NCBI RefSeq assembly: GCF_002795845.1
Contig: NZ_CP011797.1
Span: 3,597,501 to 3,660,060 of the forward strand
Direction of reading: 5' to 3'
Source of the DNA: Reinekea forsetii
GTDB lineage: Bacteria; Pseudomonadota; Gammaproteobacteria; Pseudomonadales; Natronospirillaceae
Length of the DNA stretch: 62,560 nt
The translations under genes and the position numbers were made by a program. Under the pieces are notes generated by a model. That model ran no database searches, had not been told where the DNA came from, and saw nothing but the letters and a program-made list of their open reading frames with translations. Shown here in pieces: positions 38,225-50,137 of the stretch. Positions within the stretch are counted from its first letter, which is position 1, and every line of letters starts with the position of its first letter.

Positions 38225-38959
38225 ATGACCGAACTCAGTGTGAACCTGAATAAAATTGCCCTGTTGCGCAATGCCCGCGGGCACGATGCGCCGAATGTCG
38301 TGGAATTTGCGAAAAAATTCATCACCTTGGGTGTTAAGGGCATCACCATTCACCCACGCCCGGACGAACGCCATATCACCCGTCAGGATGCTCATGACCT
38401 GGGTGACCTGATTCGCCCATTGGACGGGATTGAACTGAACATCGAAGGCTATCCGTCGGAAGATTTTCTCCAGCTGATCGAGGCCGTTCGGCCGGACCAG
38501 ACTACCCTGGTGCCCGATTTACCGGGCCAACTGACATCCGATCACGGTTTCGACTTTCACACCCAGGGTGCTTTCTTAGCACCGATCCTCAGTCGACTGA
38601 AAAACAGCGGCACACGGATTTCGATCTTCCTCGATCCGGATTTGGCGCAGGTAAGGCTTGCGGCCCAATCCCAAGCGGATCGGATCGAACTCTACACCGA
38701 GGCCTATGCCGACACCTTTAATCGGCCGAACCGACAGGACATCTACCAACAATATCACGAGGCTGCGGCTCTGGCCGTCAACCTGGGGCTGGGTGTGAAC
38801 GCCGGGCACGACCTCAATCTGGACAATCTGCCGCGCTTCGTTACCATCCCCGGTATTCAGGAAGTTTCGATCGGCCATGCTTTGGTGGTTGAATGTCTGG
38901 AGCTCGGTATCAATACCGTCGTACGACAGTATCTGGCCATCTGTCAGCAAGGCCACTAG
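38225..38959 (+). CDS. pdxJ: Pyridoxine 5'-phosphate synthase
   Basis: The 244-residue TIM-barrel enzyme joins 3-amino-1-hydroxyacetone phosphate and deoxyxylulose 5-phosphate into pyridoxine 5'-phosphate. LSVNLNKIALLRNARG at the start, TIHPRPDERHI, and VNAGHDLNLDNL are the family motifs. GAGGA precedes the ATG. PdxJ usually follows recO; here it stands after an unrelated GST gene with a 113-base gap that should contain its promoter. Confidence 0.95.
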   Translation: MTELSVNLNKIALLRNARGHDAPNVVEFAKKFITLGVKGITIHPRPDERHITRQDAHDLGDLIRPLDGIELNIEGYPSEDFLQLIEAVRPDQTTLVPDLPGQLTSDHGFDFHTQGAFLAPILSRLKNSGTRISIFLDPDLAQVRLAAQSQADRIELYTEAYADTFNRPNRQDIYQQYHEAAALAVNLGLGVNAGHDLNLDNLPRFVTIPGIQEVSIGHALVVECLELGINTVVRQYLAICQQGH

Positions 38960-39079
38960 CAAGACGCCACTGGACAAGCTTACCGCGCGTGCCCGTGGCG
39001 CCGATACAGCGCGGTAGCAAGGATGCTGCCAACGGCCGACTGGTTCGACTTAACGAAAATCCTCTGCTATCGTTTTTAG

Positions 39080-39730
39080 GTGCGTATCAAGCATTTAGGA
39101 TTCGGCATAGTGTCAACAAGCGTTCCAGTTGTAGTGATGGTTAATCTCGCGGTCATGGTTATCGGACTGGCTGCTTTTGTGGTCTATCAGTTGGCTCAGC
39201 ATCACCAAACCAACCGCAGCTTGGCAGGCCAGGTCCAACAGTTAAAAAGCTTACTGGCCGGGTTGCGCGGAGCGCTAAAGGCAGACCCTGTTGCCGACAA
39301 CCGGGATCATCTCAGCGCGGCCTCATTGCGCACCCATCAGCTCAACATTCTCAATGCGACCTTAGACCTTGAAGAGCGGATTACCCATACCGATCCGAGC
39401 GTCGCGACAAAGTTGGCGGCACAACTCAATGCGCTGAAAACGCAGGCCAATTATGCCCATAAGATGTCCGAACAATTAGGCGCGCAGGCCAACTCCAGCC
39501 GGTTCAGACGCCTGTCGTTGGAAAACAAACTGAAGCAGAGGCAGGTGGCCCTGAATAAGGCACGCTCGGTCAATCGCCAGCTTAAAGACCATTACGCAAC
39601 GATCAAAGTTGCCCACCAGCAGATATTAGAGCGACGGGCAGAACTGCGCATTACCAAAGACCAACTGACTCAGGCGGCCGATGAAAATGGTCGACTCAAT
39701 GCCCAATTAAGCGACTTACGGAGCGGTTAA
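39080..39730 (+). CDS. Membrane-anchored coiled-coil protein, unknown
   Basis: I do not recognise this 216-residue protein. Residues about 18-42 form one hydrophobic segment, and the rest is almost wholly charged helix with heptad-like Leu/Ala spacing (for example QLKSLLAGLRGALK and NQTLEER-type repeats), predicting a long coiled coil. It resembles cell-envelope or division coiled-coil proteins in shape only. The start is GTG; an ATG at 39137 would leave a shorter N-terminus. It ends three bases before the end of the converging lacZ. Confidence 0.55.
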   Translation: MRIKHLGFGIVSTSVPVVVMVNLAVMVIGLAAFVVYQLAQHHQTNRSLAGQVQQLKSLLAGLRGALKADPVADNRDHLSAASLRTHQLNILNATLDLEERITHTDPSVATKLAAQLNALKTQANYAHKMSEQLGAQANSSRFRRLSLENKLKQRQVALNKARSVNRQLKDHYATIKVAHQQILERRAELRITKDQLTQAADENGRLNAQLSDLRSG

Positions 39731-39733
39731 GCC

Positions 39734-42841
<3,108 letters not shown>

Positions 42842-42910
42842 TTAGCCGAAATCATAGCCCAAGCCCTGCTCGGGCACAAAGGGTTTTGCCCCGCTGGATC
42901 CGCCTGGGCG

Positions 42911-44071
42911 TTAGCTTCGGTTGCCAGCGGAGGCCTTGACCAGAGCCAGCAAGGCCACCAGCGCCATCAGGGCGCAGACGCCAAATACCGCCTGAATACT
43001 CAGCCACTGGGCAACGGCACCGCCTAACAGGGCGCCGACCAGACTGCCGACCTTGATGGCGTTACTGTACAGGGTCGATGCCATGCCCATCCGACCCTGC
43101 ATCAGGGCCTGAAATACCGAGATACCCAGGCCCGCCATCACGCCGATAAAGGCGCCATTAAAGATCTGCAACAGCACCAGCGGGACCAGACTGTCGGACC
43201 AATAAACCCCCAAATAGAACAGCAGGCCACAGCCAGCGGCCAGTTTGAGCGGGGAAAACAGGCGCCAACGACCGGCGAAAATGCCGGCGCCAATCATAAT
43301 GGGGATTTCCAGTCCGGCGGCGGCGCCCATCAGAAAGCCCGGCACCACGGCCGCCAGTTGCAAGCTGTCGTAGCTGTAAATCGGCATATAGACGATATAC
43401 ATATTGTTCGAGGCAAAGGTGGCGGCAATCGCCAGGATCATCCATTTCAGGCGACTATCAGTCGGCTGCGGCTCGGTGCGCACGGCGGGCAGCGGCGCGT
43501 CTTGGATTGAGGCAACATTCAGACGGGTAAGCAAGAAAATCAGCGCGCAGATCAGGGTCAGGCCTAAGAAGCCAATCCGGGCGAACAGTAGGTAGGCGAG
43601 CGGTGGCCCGATAATCCAGCTGAGCGAGAAGGTTGCGCGCAAGAGCGACTGAAACAGGGTGGCATCGGCATCGCCAACCTGCTCGCGCGCCAGCGCAAAG
43701 AGCTGCGGCTGCACCGGCGACACCGCACCAAACATCAGCATCCCGGTAATTAGCAGCAGCCAGTATTGTTCGGCCAAACCCAGCCCGATGGAGGCCACGA
43801 AGGAAATCGAGACGCAGACTCGAATAATACCGATGCGGCTCAGTCCGGCATCGGATTGTTTGGCCAACCAGTGCGACACCAGGACCCCGGACAGGGTATT
43901 GGCGGCAAACAGGACACCGATCCACATCGGCTCGATGTGCAGGTTTACCGCCAAATGGGTGCTCATCACCGGCATAATGGCCGCGCCGGCCAAGCCCATT
44001 GCGAGCGACAAGAGGATCAATCGCAACCGCGTGGCGTCGAGTATCAAACTCTTCAGTGATGCATGGCTCAA
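42911..44071 (-). CDS. Set-like MFS sugar efflux transporter
   Basis: The protein of 386 residues has 12 hydrophobic segments and resembles the sugar efflux (Set) branch of the major facilitator family, in length and in its first loop (VLFAANTLSGVLVSHWLAKQSD, shown here as two halves: VLFAANTLSG and SHWLAKQSD). Such proteins export lactose-like sugars or analogues, which would suit the following lacZ. The start is uncertain: a TTG at 44071, 7 bases after the aldo/keto reductase stop, is chosen; an in-frame TTG at 44131 would overlap that gene by 53 bases. Confidence 0.75.
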   Translation of the reverse strand: MSHASLKSLILDATRLRLILLSLAMGLAGAAIMPVMSTHLAVNLHIEPMWIGVLFAANTLSGVLVSHWLAKQSDAGLSRIGIIRVCVSISFVASIGLGLAEQYWLLLITGMLMFGAVSPVQPQLFALAREQVGDADATLFQSLLRATFSLSWIIGPPLAYLLFARIGFLGLTLICALIFLLTRLNVASIQDAPLPAVRTEPQPTDSRLKWMILAIAATFASNNMYIVYMPIYSYDSLQLAAVVPGFLMGAAAGLEIPIMIGAGIFAGRWRLFSPLKLAAGCGLLFYLGVYWSDSLVPLVLLQIFNGAFIGVMAGLGISVFQALMQGRMGMASTLYSNAIKVGSLVGALLGGAVAQWLSIQAVFGVCALMALVALLALVKASAGNRS

Positions 44072-44078
44072 GGCTGAC

Positions 44079-45074
44079 TTATTGCCCCCAAGGTTTGGCG
44101 GCAGGCGGTCGATTATCGACGCAGATTTCAATCTGTGCCATCACCTCGGGGGTGAGTAACGGCACGCAGTCGAGTGCTTTGAGGTTATCCTCCAGTTGCG
44201 TCAATTTGGACGCACCGAGGATAACGGTGCTGACGTTCGGATTTTTCAGGCACCAGGCCAGTGACAGATGGGTCAGGCTTATGCCCAACTTATCGGCCAA
44301 TTCACCGAGCGCGCGAATCTTCGCCATCTTCTGCGCACCGTCGGCAGTGCTCCAGAGATCCCGCAGCCACTCATAACCGGGCAAGGCCAGCCGGCTGTCA
44401 TCGGGAATGCCGGCACTGTACTTGCCGGTCAGCAGACCAGAGGCCAGCGGTGACCAGATGGTCGTACCCATGCCGTAATCTTCGTACAGGGGCCGAAATT
44501 CCGCCTCAACCTTATCCCGATGCAACAGGTGGTATTGCGGTTGCTCCATGGTCGGCGGGGTCAAATTGTATTGACGGGCCACGGCATGAGCCTCGGTGAT
44601 CGCCTGAGCAGACCATTCAGAGGTGCCCCAATAGATGATTTTGCCCTGCAGCACCAACTGGTGCATGGCGCGAACCGTTTCTTCGATCGGCGTGTCGATA
44701 TCGGGACGGTGGCAAAAAAACAGATCCAGGTAGTCAACCTTAAGGCGCACCAATGCCGCGTCGCAGGCATCGCGCACGTGCTTGGCACTCAAGCCCATCT
44801 GGGTCGGCTTGGCACCGCCCCAAAAGACCTTAGACGACACGGCATAGGTATCGCGCGCAAGGCCCAGGCCGGCAATGGCCTCACCCATAATCTGTTCCGA
44901 TAGCCCGGCCTCATAGCCTTCGGCGTTGTCGAAAAAATTAACGCCGGCATCATAAGCGGTTTTCAGCAGCGCCGTGGCATCGGTCATATCGACCTGTTTG
45001 CCAAAGGTCACCCAGGAACCCAGGGATAGGGCACTTACTTTCAGTCCGGACTTGCCTAAACGACGATATTCCAT
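44079..45074 (-). CDS. Aldo/keto reductase, Kv-beta type
   Basis: The 331-residue TIM-barrel NADPH oxidoreductase shows the catalytic residues Asp and Tyr in FFDNAEGYEAG, Lys in AVSSKVFWGG and His in LFFCHRPD. SEWSAQ and the long overall form match the voltage-gated potassium channel beta-subunit/YghZ branch. The start at 45074 is preceded by GGGAGATACA. It is the third of three tandem aldo/keto reductases; each belongs to a different branch, so they are not recent duplicates. The substrate is unknown, probably a sugar or sugar-derived aldehyde. Confidence 0.88.
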   Translation of the reverse strand: MEYRRLGKSGLKVSALSLGSWVTFGKQVDMTDATALLKTAYDAGVNFFDNAEGYEAGLSEQIMGEAIAGLGLARDTYAVSSKVFWGGAKPTQMGLSAKHVRDACDAALVRLKVDYLDLFFCHRPDIDTPIEETVRAMHQLVLQGKIIYWGTSEWSAQAITEAHAVARQYNLTPPTMEQPQYHLLHRDKVEAEFRPLYEDYGMGTTIWSPLASGLLTGKYSAGIPDDSRLALPGYEWLRDLWSTADGAQKMAKIRALGELADKLGISLTHLSLAWCLKNPNVSTVILGASKLTQLEDNLKALDCVPLLTPEVMAQIEICVDNRPPAAKPWGQ

Positions 45075-45098
45075 TGTATCTCCCATCTATTCTAAAGG

Positions 45099-46043
45099 TT
45101 ACCAGGGTAGCAGCTGCTGGCCTGAGGTGGTGAGGCTATTCCAATACTGTTCCAGCTTTGATCGTTGCACGGCGTTGAGGCTCAGGCCGGCACTGGAAAA
45201 ATTCGCCTGTAACTGTTCGCTCGAACGGATGCCGGGGATCACCGCCGTCACCTCAGCATAGCTGAGCAAATAGGCGAGAGCTTGCTGACCGAGGCTGCGA
45301 TCGGCCGAGACCAACCACTGTAAATCATCGATGCACGCCGCACGCCGACGCACCTCGGTCGCATCCCAGCGCGCGCGCACCCCATCAAAGGTACTCTGGG
45401 CATGGTATTTTCCGCTCAGCCAACCGCTGTCGAGCGGAACCTTGGTGATCACGCCGATGTCATGTTGCCGCACCAGATCGAAGGCCAGGCGGACATCCTG
45501 ATGCAATACATTGAACATCAGCTCCAGCACCTGGGCATCGGTGGTTTGCAGCGTTTCACGCACCTCATGGGCATAGTCGACACTGGCACCGTAGTGGCGG
45601 ATTTTGCCCTGCTGTTGGGCCTCGCGCAACGCGGGCCAAATTTCATGCTGGCCATTAAGGACGTCCATCGGGGGTGAATGGGCCAAGAAGACATCCAGGT
45701 AGTCGGTCTTCAGGCGGGCCAGGGAGCCGTGCAGACTGCGCCAAAAGCCATCGGCGCTGAAATCCAACCCGCCGCCCGGTTGGTGACCAAACTTGCTCAC
45801 GATCACCACCTTGTCGCGCTTACCCTGCAGCGCCTCGCCAAGCAGCCGTTCGCTATGGCTTAGGGCGTAGTTCGGTGCCGTATCGAAGAGGTTACAGCCC
45901 AGGTCAATCGCCTGATGCACCAGGTTGTGGGCCAGTGCATCGGTCATGCCGCCCCATTGATCACCGTTGCCCAATTGCCAGGCACCGAAGCCCACTTCAG
46001 ACACCAGCAACTCGGTCTGGCCGAGTCGGCGCAGGGGTAACAT
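45099..46043 (-). CDS. Aldo/keto reductase
   Basis: The 314-residue protein keeps the tetrad: Asp and Tyr in FDTAPNYALSHSE, Lys in VSKFGHQPGG and His in FLAHSPP. The GHQPGG stretch and TAPNYALSHSE are like the L-fucose/galactose dehydrogenase-related branch. Its ATG overlaps the TGA stop of the preceding reductase by one base (TGATG), showing tight translational coupling. It is the middle gene of the three. Confidence 0.86.
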   Translation of the reverse strand: MLPLRRLGQTELLVSEVGFGAWQLGNGDQWGGMTDALAHNLVHQAIDLGCNLFDTAPNYALSHSERLLGEALQGKRDKVVIVSKFGHQPGGGLDFSADGFWRSLHGSLARLKTDYLDVFLAHSPPMDVLNGQHEIWPALREAQQQGKIRHYGASVDYAHEVRETLQTTDAQVLELMFNVLHQDVRLAFDLVRQHDIGVITKVPLDSGWLSGKYHAQSTFDGVRARWDATEVRRRAACIDDLQWLVSADRSLGQQALAYLLSYAEVTAVIPGIRSSEQLQANFSSAGLSLNAVQRSKLEQYWNSLTTSGQQLLPW

Positions 46044-47029
46044 CAGATAACGCCTCGGATGTGCGCACGCACGTGCAGGCGATAAAAGTCGGCCAGGGCC
46101 TTGTGGGTATCGGCGCTCAGCGGCGCTAATTGGGATGCCTCGGCGTTACGCTGAATCTGCTCGGCCGAGCTGGCCCCAGTAATTACGGAACTGACCGCCG
46201 CGTGGTCGAGCAACCAACGCAAGGCCAGTTGCGCCATGTTTAGGCCCGCCGGCACCATCGGGCGTAACTGTTCGATTAGGTCGATGGCCTGCTCAAAAGG
46301 CAAGCCGGAAAAGGTTTCGCCGACGTGAAAAGCGGCGCCATCTCTATTGAACGTTCGGTGATCCTGCGGCGTAAAACGCTGATCTTTGGTCATCTTGCCG
46401 GCCAACAGACCGCTCGCCAAGCCGAGCCGGACGATCACGCCAACGCCCTTGGCTTGGGCCAGCGGTAAGACCTGCTCGGCCATATCCTGACGCAACAGAT
46501 TAAAAATCAACTGGAGGGAAGCAACACCGGTCTCGTTCAGGCAGAACAGAGCCTCCTCGATGGTTTCCACGCTCGCGCCGTAATGGGCGATTAAGCCCTC
46601 CTGTTTAAAGCCCTCGAGCCAGCGAAAGATCTCGCCGCGCTGCAATTCGGCAAAGGGGATGCAATGCAGTTGCACCATGGCCAGTGTATCGACCTGCAAA
46701 CGCCGGCGCGAGGCATCGATCGCCGCGCGCAGCTTGTCCTGCGTATAGCCTTGGCCATAGAGTTCGTCGGTGCGACCGGCCTTGGTGACGATAACTCGAT
46801 CGGCGTTCGGATGGGCCTGGGCATAATCACCGATCAGCTGCTCGCTGACACCGCCGCCGTAAACATCGGCGGTGTCCCAAAAGGTCACCCCGGCGGCATC
46901 GGCCGCGCTCAGAATGGTGCGGCCCCGATCCGCGGATACCGGCCCCCAATCGCCGCCGAGCTGCCAGCAGCCCAAACCAATTTCAGAGGTCATCAAACCA
47001 CTTTTTCCTAAGGATCGTTGCTTCACCAT
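46043..47029 (-). CDS. Aldo/keto reductase
   Basis: The 328-residue protein is the first gene of the cluster. The tetrad residues lie in FWDTADVYGGGVSE, VTKAGRTDEL and QLHCIPF. The start at 47029 (MVKQRSLGKSG) has GGAG nine bases upstream; the frame is open 37 codons further, into the divergent promoter, and that extension is unlikely. It is divergent from a LysR regulator with paired half-sites between them, so it is the probable regulated promoter of the whole cluster. Confidence 0.87.
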   Translation of the reverse strand: MVKQRSLGKSGLMTSEIGLGCWQLGGDWGPVSADRGRTILSAADAAGVTFWDTADVYGGGVSEQLIGDYAQAHPNADRVIVTKAGRTDELYGQGYTQDKLRAAIDASRRRLQVDTLAMVQLHCIPFAELQRGEIFRWLEGFKQEGLIAHYGASVETIEEALFCLNETGVASLQLIFNLLRQDMAEQVLPLAQAKGVGVIVRLGLASGLLAGKMTKDQRFTPQDHRTFNRDGAAFHVGETFSGLPFEQAIDLIEQLRPMVPAGLNMAQLALRWLLDHAAVSSVITGASSAEQIQRNAEASQLAPLSADTHKALADFYRLHVRAHIRGVI

Positions 47030-47068
47030 ATCAATTTGCTCCGTTAATACTTTTCGATGCGCGAGTGT

Positions 47069-47133
47069 AATTGGTTTAGAATGAAAGATAATTAGCCATT
47101 TATTAACCCAATTGATTAGTAGGATTAACCAAT
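47069..47133. promoter_or_regulatory. Repeated half-sites in the LysR/aldo-keto reductase divergent promoter
   Basis: AATTGGTTTA (47069-47078) and TAACCCAATT (47104-47113) are inverted repeats with 9 of 10 pairs. A third copy, TTAACCAAT (47125-47133), overlaps the LysR start codon. Half-sites 35 bases apart (centre to centre) suit a LysR tetramer, and the third copy suits self-repression. Confidence 0.5.
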
Positions 47134-48055
47134 GGATCACTTATCAGAAATTCAGGCCTTCTTGGCCATTGCAGATTTGGGCAGTTTCACCAAGGCCGCC
47201 GAGCACTTAGGCTTGTCGCGCAGTCGCATCAGTCAGTTGATCAGCCGCTTGGAAGATCGCCTCGGTGTGATGTTGATGCACCGCACCACCCGCTCCTTGA
47301 CCCTGACGCCGGAAGGCGAGCAATTCCGCACCGGCTGTCGCCAAGGCATGCAACACTTGGAGCAAGCCGAGGCAAGCCTCAAGCTGATGTCCACCCGACT
47401 GTCCGGACCGGTGCGCATCAATTCGGTCGGCGGCGTTTTTGGCGAAACCTTCCTGTCCAAGGCGTTGGCGGAGGTGGTCAGCGAGCACCCGGAGGTCACC
47501 GTACATATCAGCTATTCCAGCAGTCTAATCGACCTCAATCGAGATCCGGTCGATCTGGTCTTGCGCATCGGTAAGGCCCCAGGTCATCAGGTGGCGTCGG
47601 CCCATCTGGGCGAGATCCACCATGTGCTCTGTGCCAGCCCGAAGTTCGTCAATCTGTATGGCTTTGCGCAAAGCCCCAGTGACCTGGAACAGCTGCGTAC
47701 CATCAGTGGCACGCCAAAAACCTGGGAGCTGACCCGGGCGAATGAGCGTCAGGTGGTGACGCCTAAATCGTGCTGGCACTCGCCCAGTTCTCAGGCACAA
47801 CGCATCGCCGCGGAACAGGGCCTGGGCATCGCACGGCTGCTTACCGCGGTGGCCCAGGATGCTCTGGCTGAAGGACGCCTACTCCGGGTCCTGCCGGAAT
47901 GGCAGATCGAGCCGACTCAACTTTGGTTGCTCTGGTCCAATCAGGGTGATCTGCCCAAACGTATCGAGATGGTGCGCGACCATTTGCGCGTGCGCCTGAC
48001 CAATCTGATCGGCGATAACCGTTGGGACGGCCTAGCCCAATTGGGCCAAGCCTAG
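47132..48055 (+). CDS. LysR-family transcription regulator
   Basis: The 307-residue protein has the N-terminal winged helix-turn-helix (FLAIADLGSFTKAAEHLGLS, then SQLISRLEDRLGVMLMHRTTR) and a periplasmic-binding-like effector domain (about 90-290). It resembles the group often linked to aldehyde or aromatic stress response genes. AGGA lies 7 bases before the ATG. It likely controls the divergent aldo/keto reductases; the inducer is unknown. Its end overlaps a converging gene by 24 bases. Confidence 0.9.
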   Translation: MDHLSEIQAFLAIADLGSFTKAAEHLGLSRSRISQLISRLEDRLGVMLMHRTTRSLTLTPEGEQFRTGCRQGMQHLEQAEASLKLMSTRLSGPVRINSVGGVFGETFLSKALAEVVSEHPEVTVHISYSSSLIDLNRDPVDLVLRIGKAPGHQVASAHLGEIHHVLCASPKFVNLYGFAQSPSDLEQLRTISGTPKTWELTRANERQVVTPKSCWHSPSSQAQRIAAEQGLGIARLLTAVAQDALAEGRLLRVLPEWQIEPTQLWLLWSNQGDLPKRIEMVRDHLRVRLTNLIGDNRWDGLAQLGQA

Positions 48056-48502
48056 TGCTATCAAGGCGCCGACGGCCAGACCGGCGGCCACCTCATTGAC
48101 GCTGTGGCCAATGCGCTCATGAAAGCGGCGGATCACCAATTTGGTGCGTTGCGGGTGATCGCCTCGGGCCAGCTCGCGCAGTTGTTTAAACTCATCGACC
48201 AATATATTGAGCGCCGCGGCATGACGTCCCGCCGCCAAACGCACGCCCATGGCGTCGTAGGCCACCACACCGGTAAAGACCAAGGCTAAGGCAAACAGAC
48301 TAGACCCGAAGCCATCCTGCAGGCCAATGGCGATGGCCAGGGCGGCGACTGTGGCGGAATGACTGCTGGGCATGCCACCGGACGCGAAGATCACCTCTGG
48401 GCTGATGCTCTTGTTGGCAATGGCTTGGATCAGGCCCTTAGTCGCCTGGGCGGAAACATTGCCGACAATAGCTGCGACCAGGGGATAGGAAAATAGTTCC
48501 AT
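48032..48502 (-). CDS. Divergent PAP2-family (DUF212) membrane protein
   Basis: The 156-residue membrane protein has the DUF212 signature: SGGMPSSHSATVAALA and YDAMGVRLAAGRHA, then a C-terminal His-containing segment (RIGHSVNEVAAG). These are distant relatives of PAP2 phosphatases, with the SSHSA and GHS motifs standing for the phosphate site. The substrate is unknown, possibly a lipid phosphate. It is a single gene. Confidence 0.85.
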   Translation of the reverse strand: MELFSYPLVAAIVGNVSAQATKGLIQAIANKSISPEVIFASGGMPSSHSATVAALAIAIGLQDGFGSSLFALALVFTGVVAYDAMGVRLAAGRHAAALNILVDEFKQLRELARGDHPQRTKLVIRRFHERIGHSVNEVAAGLAVGALIALGLAQLG

Positions 48503-48586
48503 AATAGATTTAGGGCTCCGGGGAGTGATTTTGAAGGATACACCATAGGGCGCATTACCGAGGGCGAATTCCAGCCCAGGGCATTA

Positions 48587-49213
48587 TTAACCCAAGGCCA
48601 GCCAAACCCCCACGGCCAGCATCAGGGTGCCGGCAATCCGATTCAAGAGTCGGACATTGGACGATTTTTGCAGCAACCGGTTCAATGTTGCCCCGCCCAA
48701 AGCATAGATCAGCAGGGCACACAGTTCGATCAATAAGATGATCGCGATCAACGCACTCAGCTGCGGGGCCATGGCCAGGGATTGGTCGAGAAAGGGTGGT
48801 AGCAGGACCATAAAGAAGGCCCAACCCTTGGGATTAGCAATGGCGGTTATGAATCCCTGACTGAACAGCGCCCGGCGGCTGATGGCCGAGCCCGCGCCGG
48901 CCAAATCCTCCGGAATGGCCATCTTGCCTCTAGAGCGCCACATCTGCAGCCCGAGCCAGACCAGATAGGCTCCGCCCAACCAACGAAATGTGGTAAACAC
49001 CCAGGGCGCAGCCAAGAGTAGGGCGGCAACGCCGAGCACCGCGGCCGCGGCAATCAGACCGACGCCAATCAGTTCACCGAACATCATCCATAGGGTTCGT
49101 TTGACGCCAATGGTAATACCCAGGGTCATGGCCAGGGTCATGCACATACCCGGGGTAAAGGATACGAACATAAAGGTCGGGACAAAGGCCGCCAAGAGTG
49201 TGAGATTGAGCAT
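48587..49213 (-). CDS. LysE/RhtB-family amino acid exporter
   Basis: The 208-residue protein has about six hydrophobic segments and the LysE family N-terminal pattern FVSFTPGMCMTLAMTLG, then NPKGWAFFMVLLPPFL in the middle. It probably exports an amino acid or homoserine-lactone-like compound. AAGGAAG lies before the ATG at 49213; the 41 extra upstream codons are polar and unlike the family. No regulator is adjacent. Confidence 0.87.
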   Translation of the reverse strand: MLNLTLLAAFVPTFMFVSFTPGMCMTLAMTLGITIGVKRTLWMMFGELIGVGLIAAAAVLGVAALLLAAPWVFTTFRWLGGAYLVWLGLQMWRSRGKMAIPEDLAGAGSAISRRALFSQGFITAIANPKGWAFFMVLLPPFLDQSLAMAPQLSALIAIILLIELCALLIYALGGATLNRLLQKSSNVRLLNRIAGTLMLAVGVWLALG

Positions 49214-49437
49214 GAACTTCCTTAGGTCAGCGGCGCCTGCTAAGGCGGCCGAGTTACATCTTAAGCTTAGCGCATAGTGGCGCCGGCTTCTGTGGTCTAG
49301 ACTCTTTTTGGGGGTGTGGGCAAGGTCCTGGTCCAAAAGTCTATTCTACAGGCCTGCGATACACTGACTAAAGTACTTTATTTAAATGACAGGGTTGCTG
49401 TGCCAGAGTGCCAGAGCTTTAGTCAAGGAGAGTCCTG

Positions 49438-50097
49438 ATGCATTATGCAATGAGCGTGAGCTGCGCACTAATGGCTGCTGCCACGTTGGCCAGCCAAACA
49501 TCCGCCGATGTCGGTGTGCTCGATAAGTATGAATGCCACGACCATGGCCTAACCGGCCAGTACCATTGTCATGGACCCGCCGATCTGGCCAAGCTGGGCG
49601 GCTTGGTGCTCGGCCTGGATACCCGCGCGCAAGGCTGGTCGACCGGAGGCGAGGAGCTATTTGTCTTTGCTGGGGCGGCACTCAATGCCGAATACACTCA
49701 TCGCTGGCTAGCGCTTACCGGCAGCTATTTTTATCTGCCCTTGGTCAGTGGTGTCGCTGGCACCAGCGTCGATTTTGACCAGAGCGTTGCGCAACAGGGC
49801 TGGGAAGCCGGACTCAAGTTGGGTCCCGGCGTCGGCCGCCTGGGTTCTAAACTGTACGCCACCGCCGGCTGGTCGAATGCCGAGCTCACCGACAGCGGGG
49901 ATAGCACTAATGATGTCACCTTGGCCGGTTATTATATCGGCGCCGGCGTAGGCAGGAATACCAAGGCGCTCAGTGTCGATCTGATCGGCACCTATCGCGA
50001 CCCGGCGGCCGTAATAGACTATTTAACGAAACAAACCGGCAGTCGCACCGATGTGGTACATTTCGATATACGTTTAGCACTGGGGTGGCGTTTTTAA
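49438..50097 (+). CDS. Secreted Cys/His-motif beta-barrel protein (copy 1)
   Basis: I do not recognise a named family for the whole 219-residue protein. A signal peptide (cut near 23) is followed at once by a Cys/His motif, LDKYECHDHGLTGQYHCHG, with Cys33, His34, His36, His43, Cys44 and His45, like the YHYH-domain motif. The rest alternates hydrophobic and polar residues as in an outer-membrane beta-barrel and ends in Phe (GWRF). A metal-binding role is inference. AGGAGA precedes the ATG. The next gene is a clear paralogue. Confidence 0.6.
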   Translation: MHYAMSVSCALMAAATLASQTSADVGVLDKYECHDHGLTGQYHCHGPADLAKLGGLVLGLDTRAQGWSTGGEELFVFAGAALNAEYTHRWLALTGSYFYLPLVSGVAGTSVDFDQSVAQQGWEAGLKLGPGVGRLGSKLYATAGWSNAELTDSGDSTNDVTLAGYYIGAGVGRNTKALSVDLIGTYRDPAAVIDYLTKQTGSRTDVVHFDIRLALGWRF

Positions 50098-50137
50098 GCC
50101 AGCCTTATATTTGATAGTTGTGGGAATGCTCTAATCG

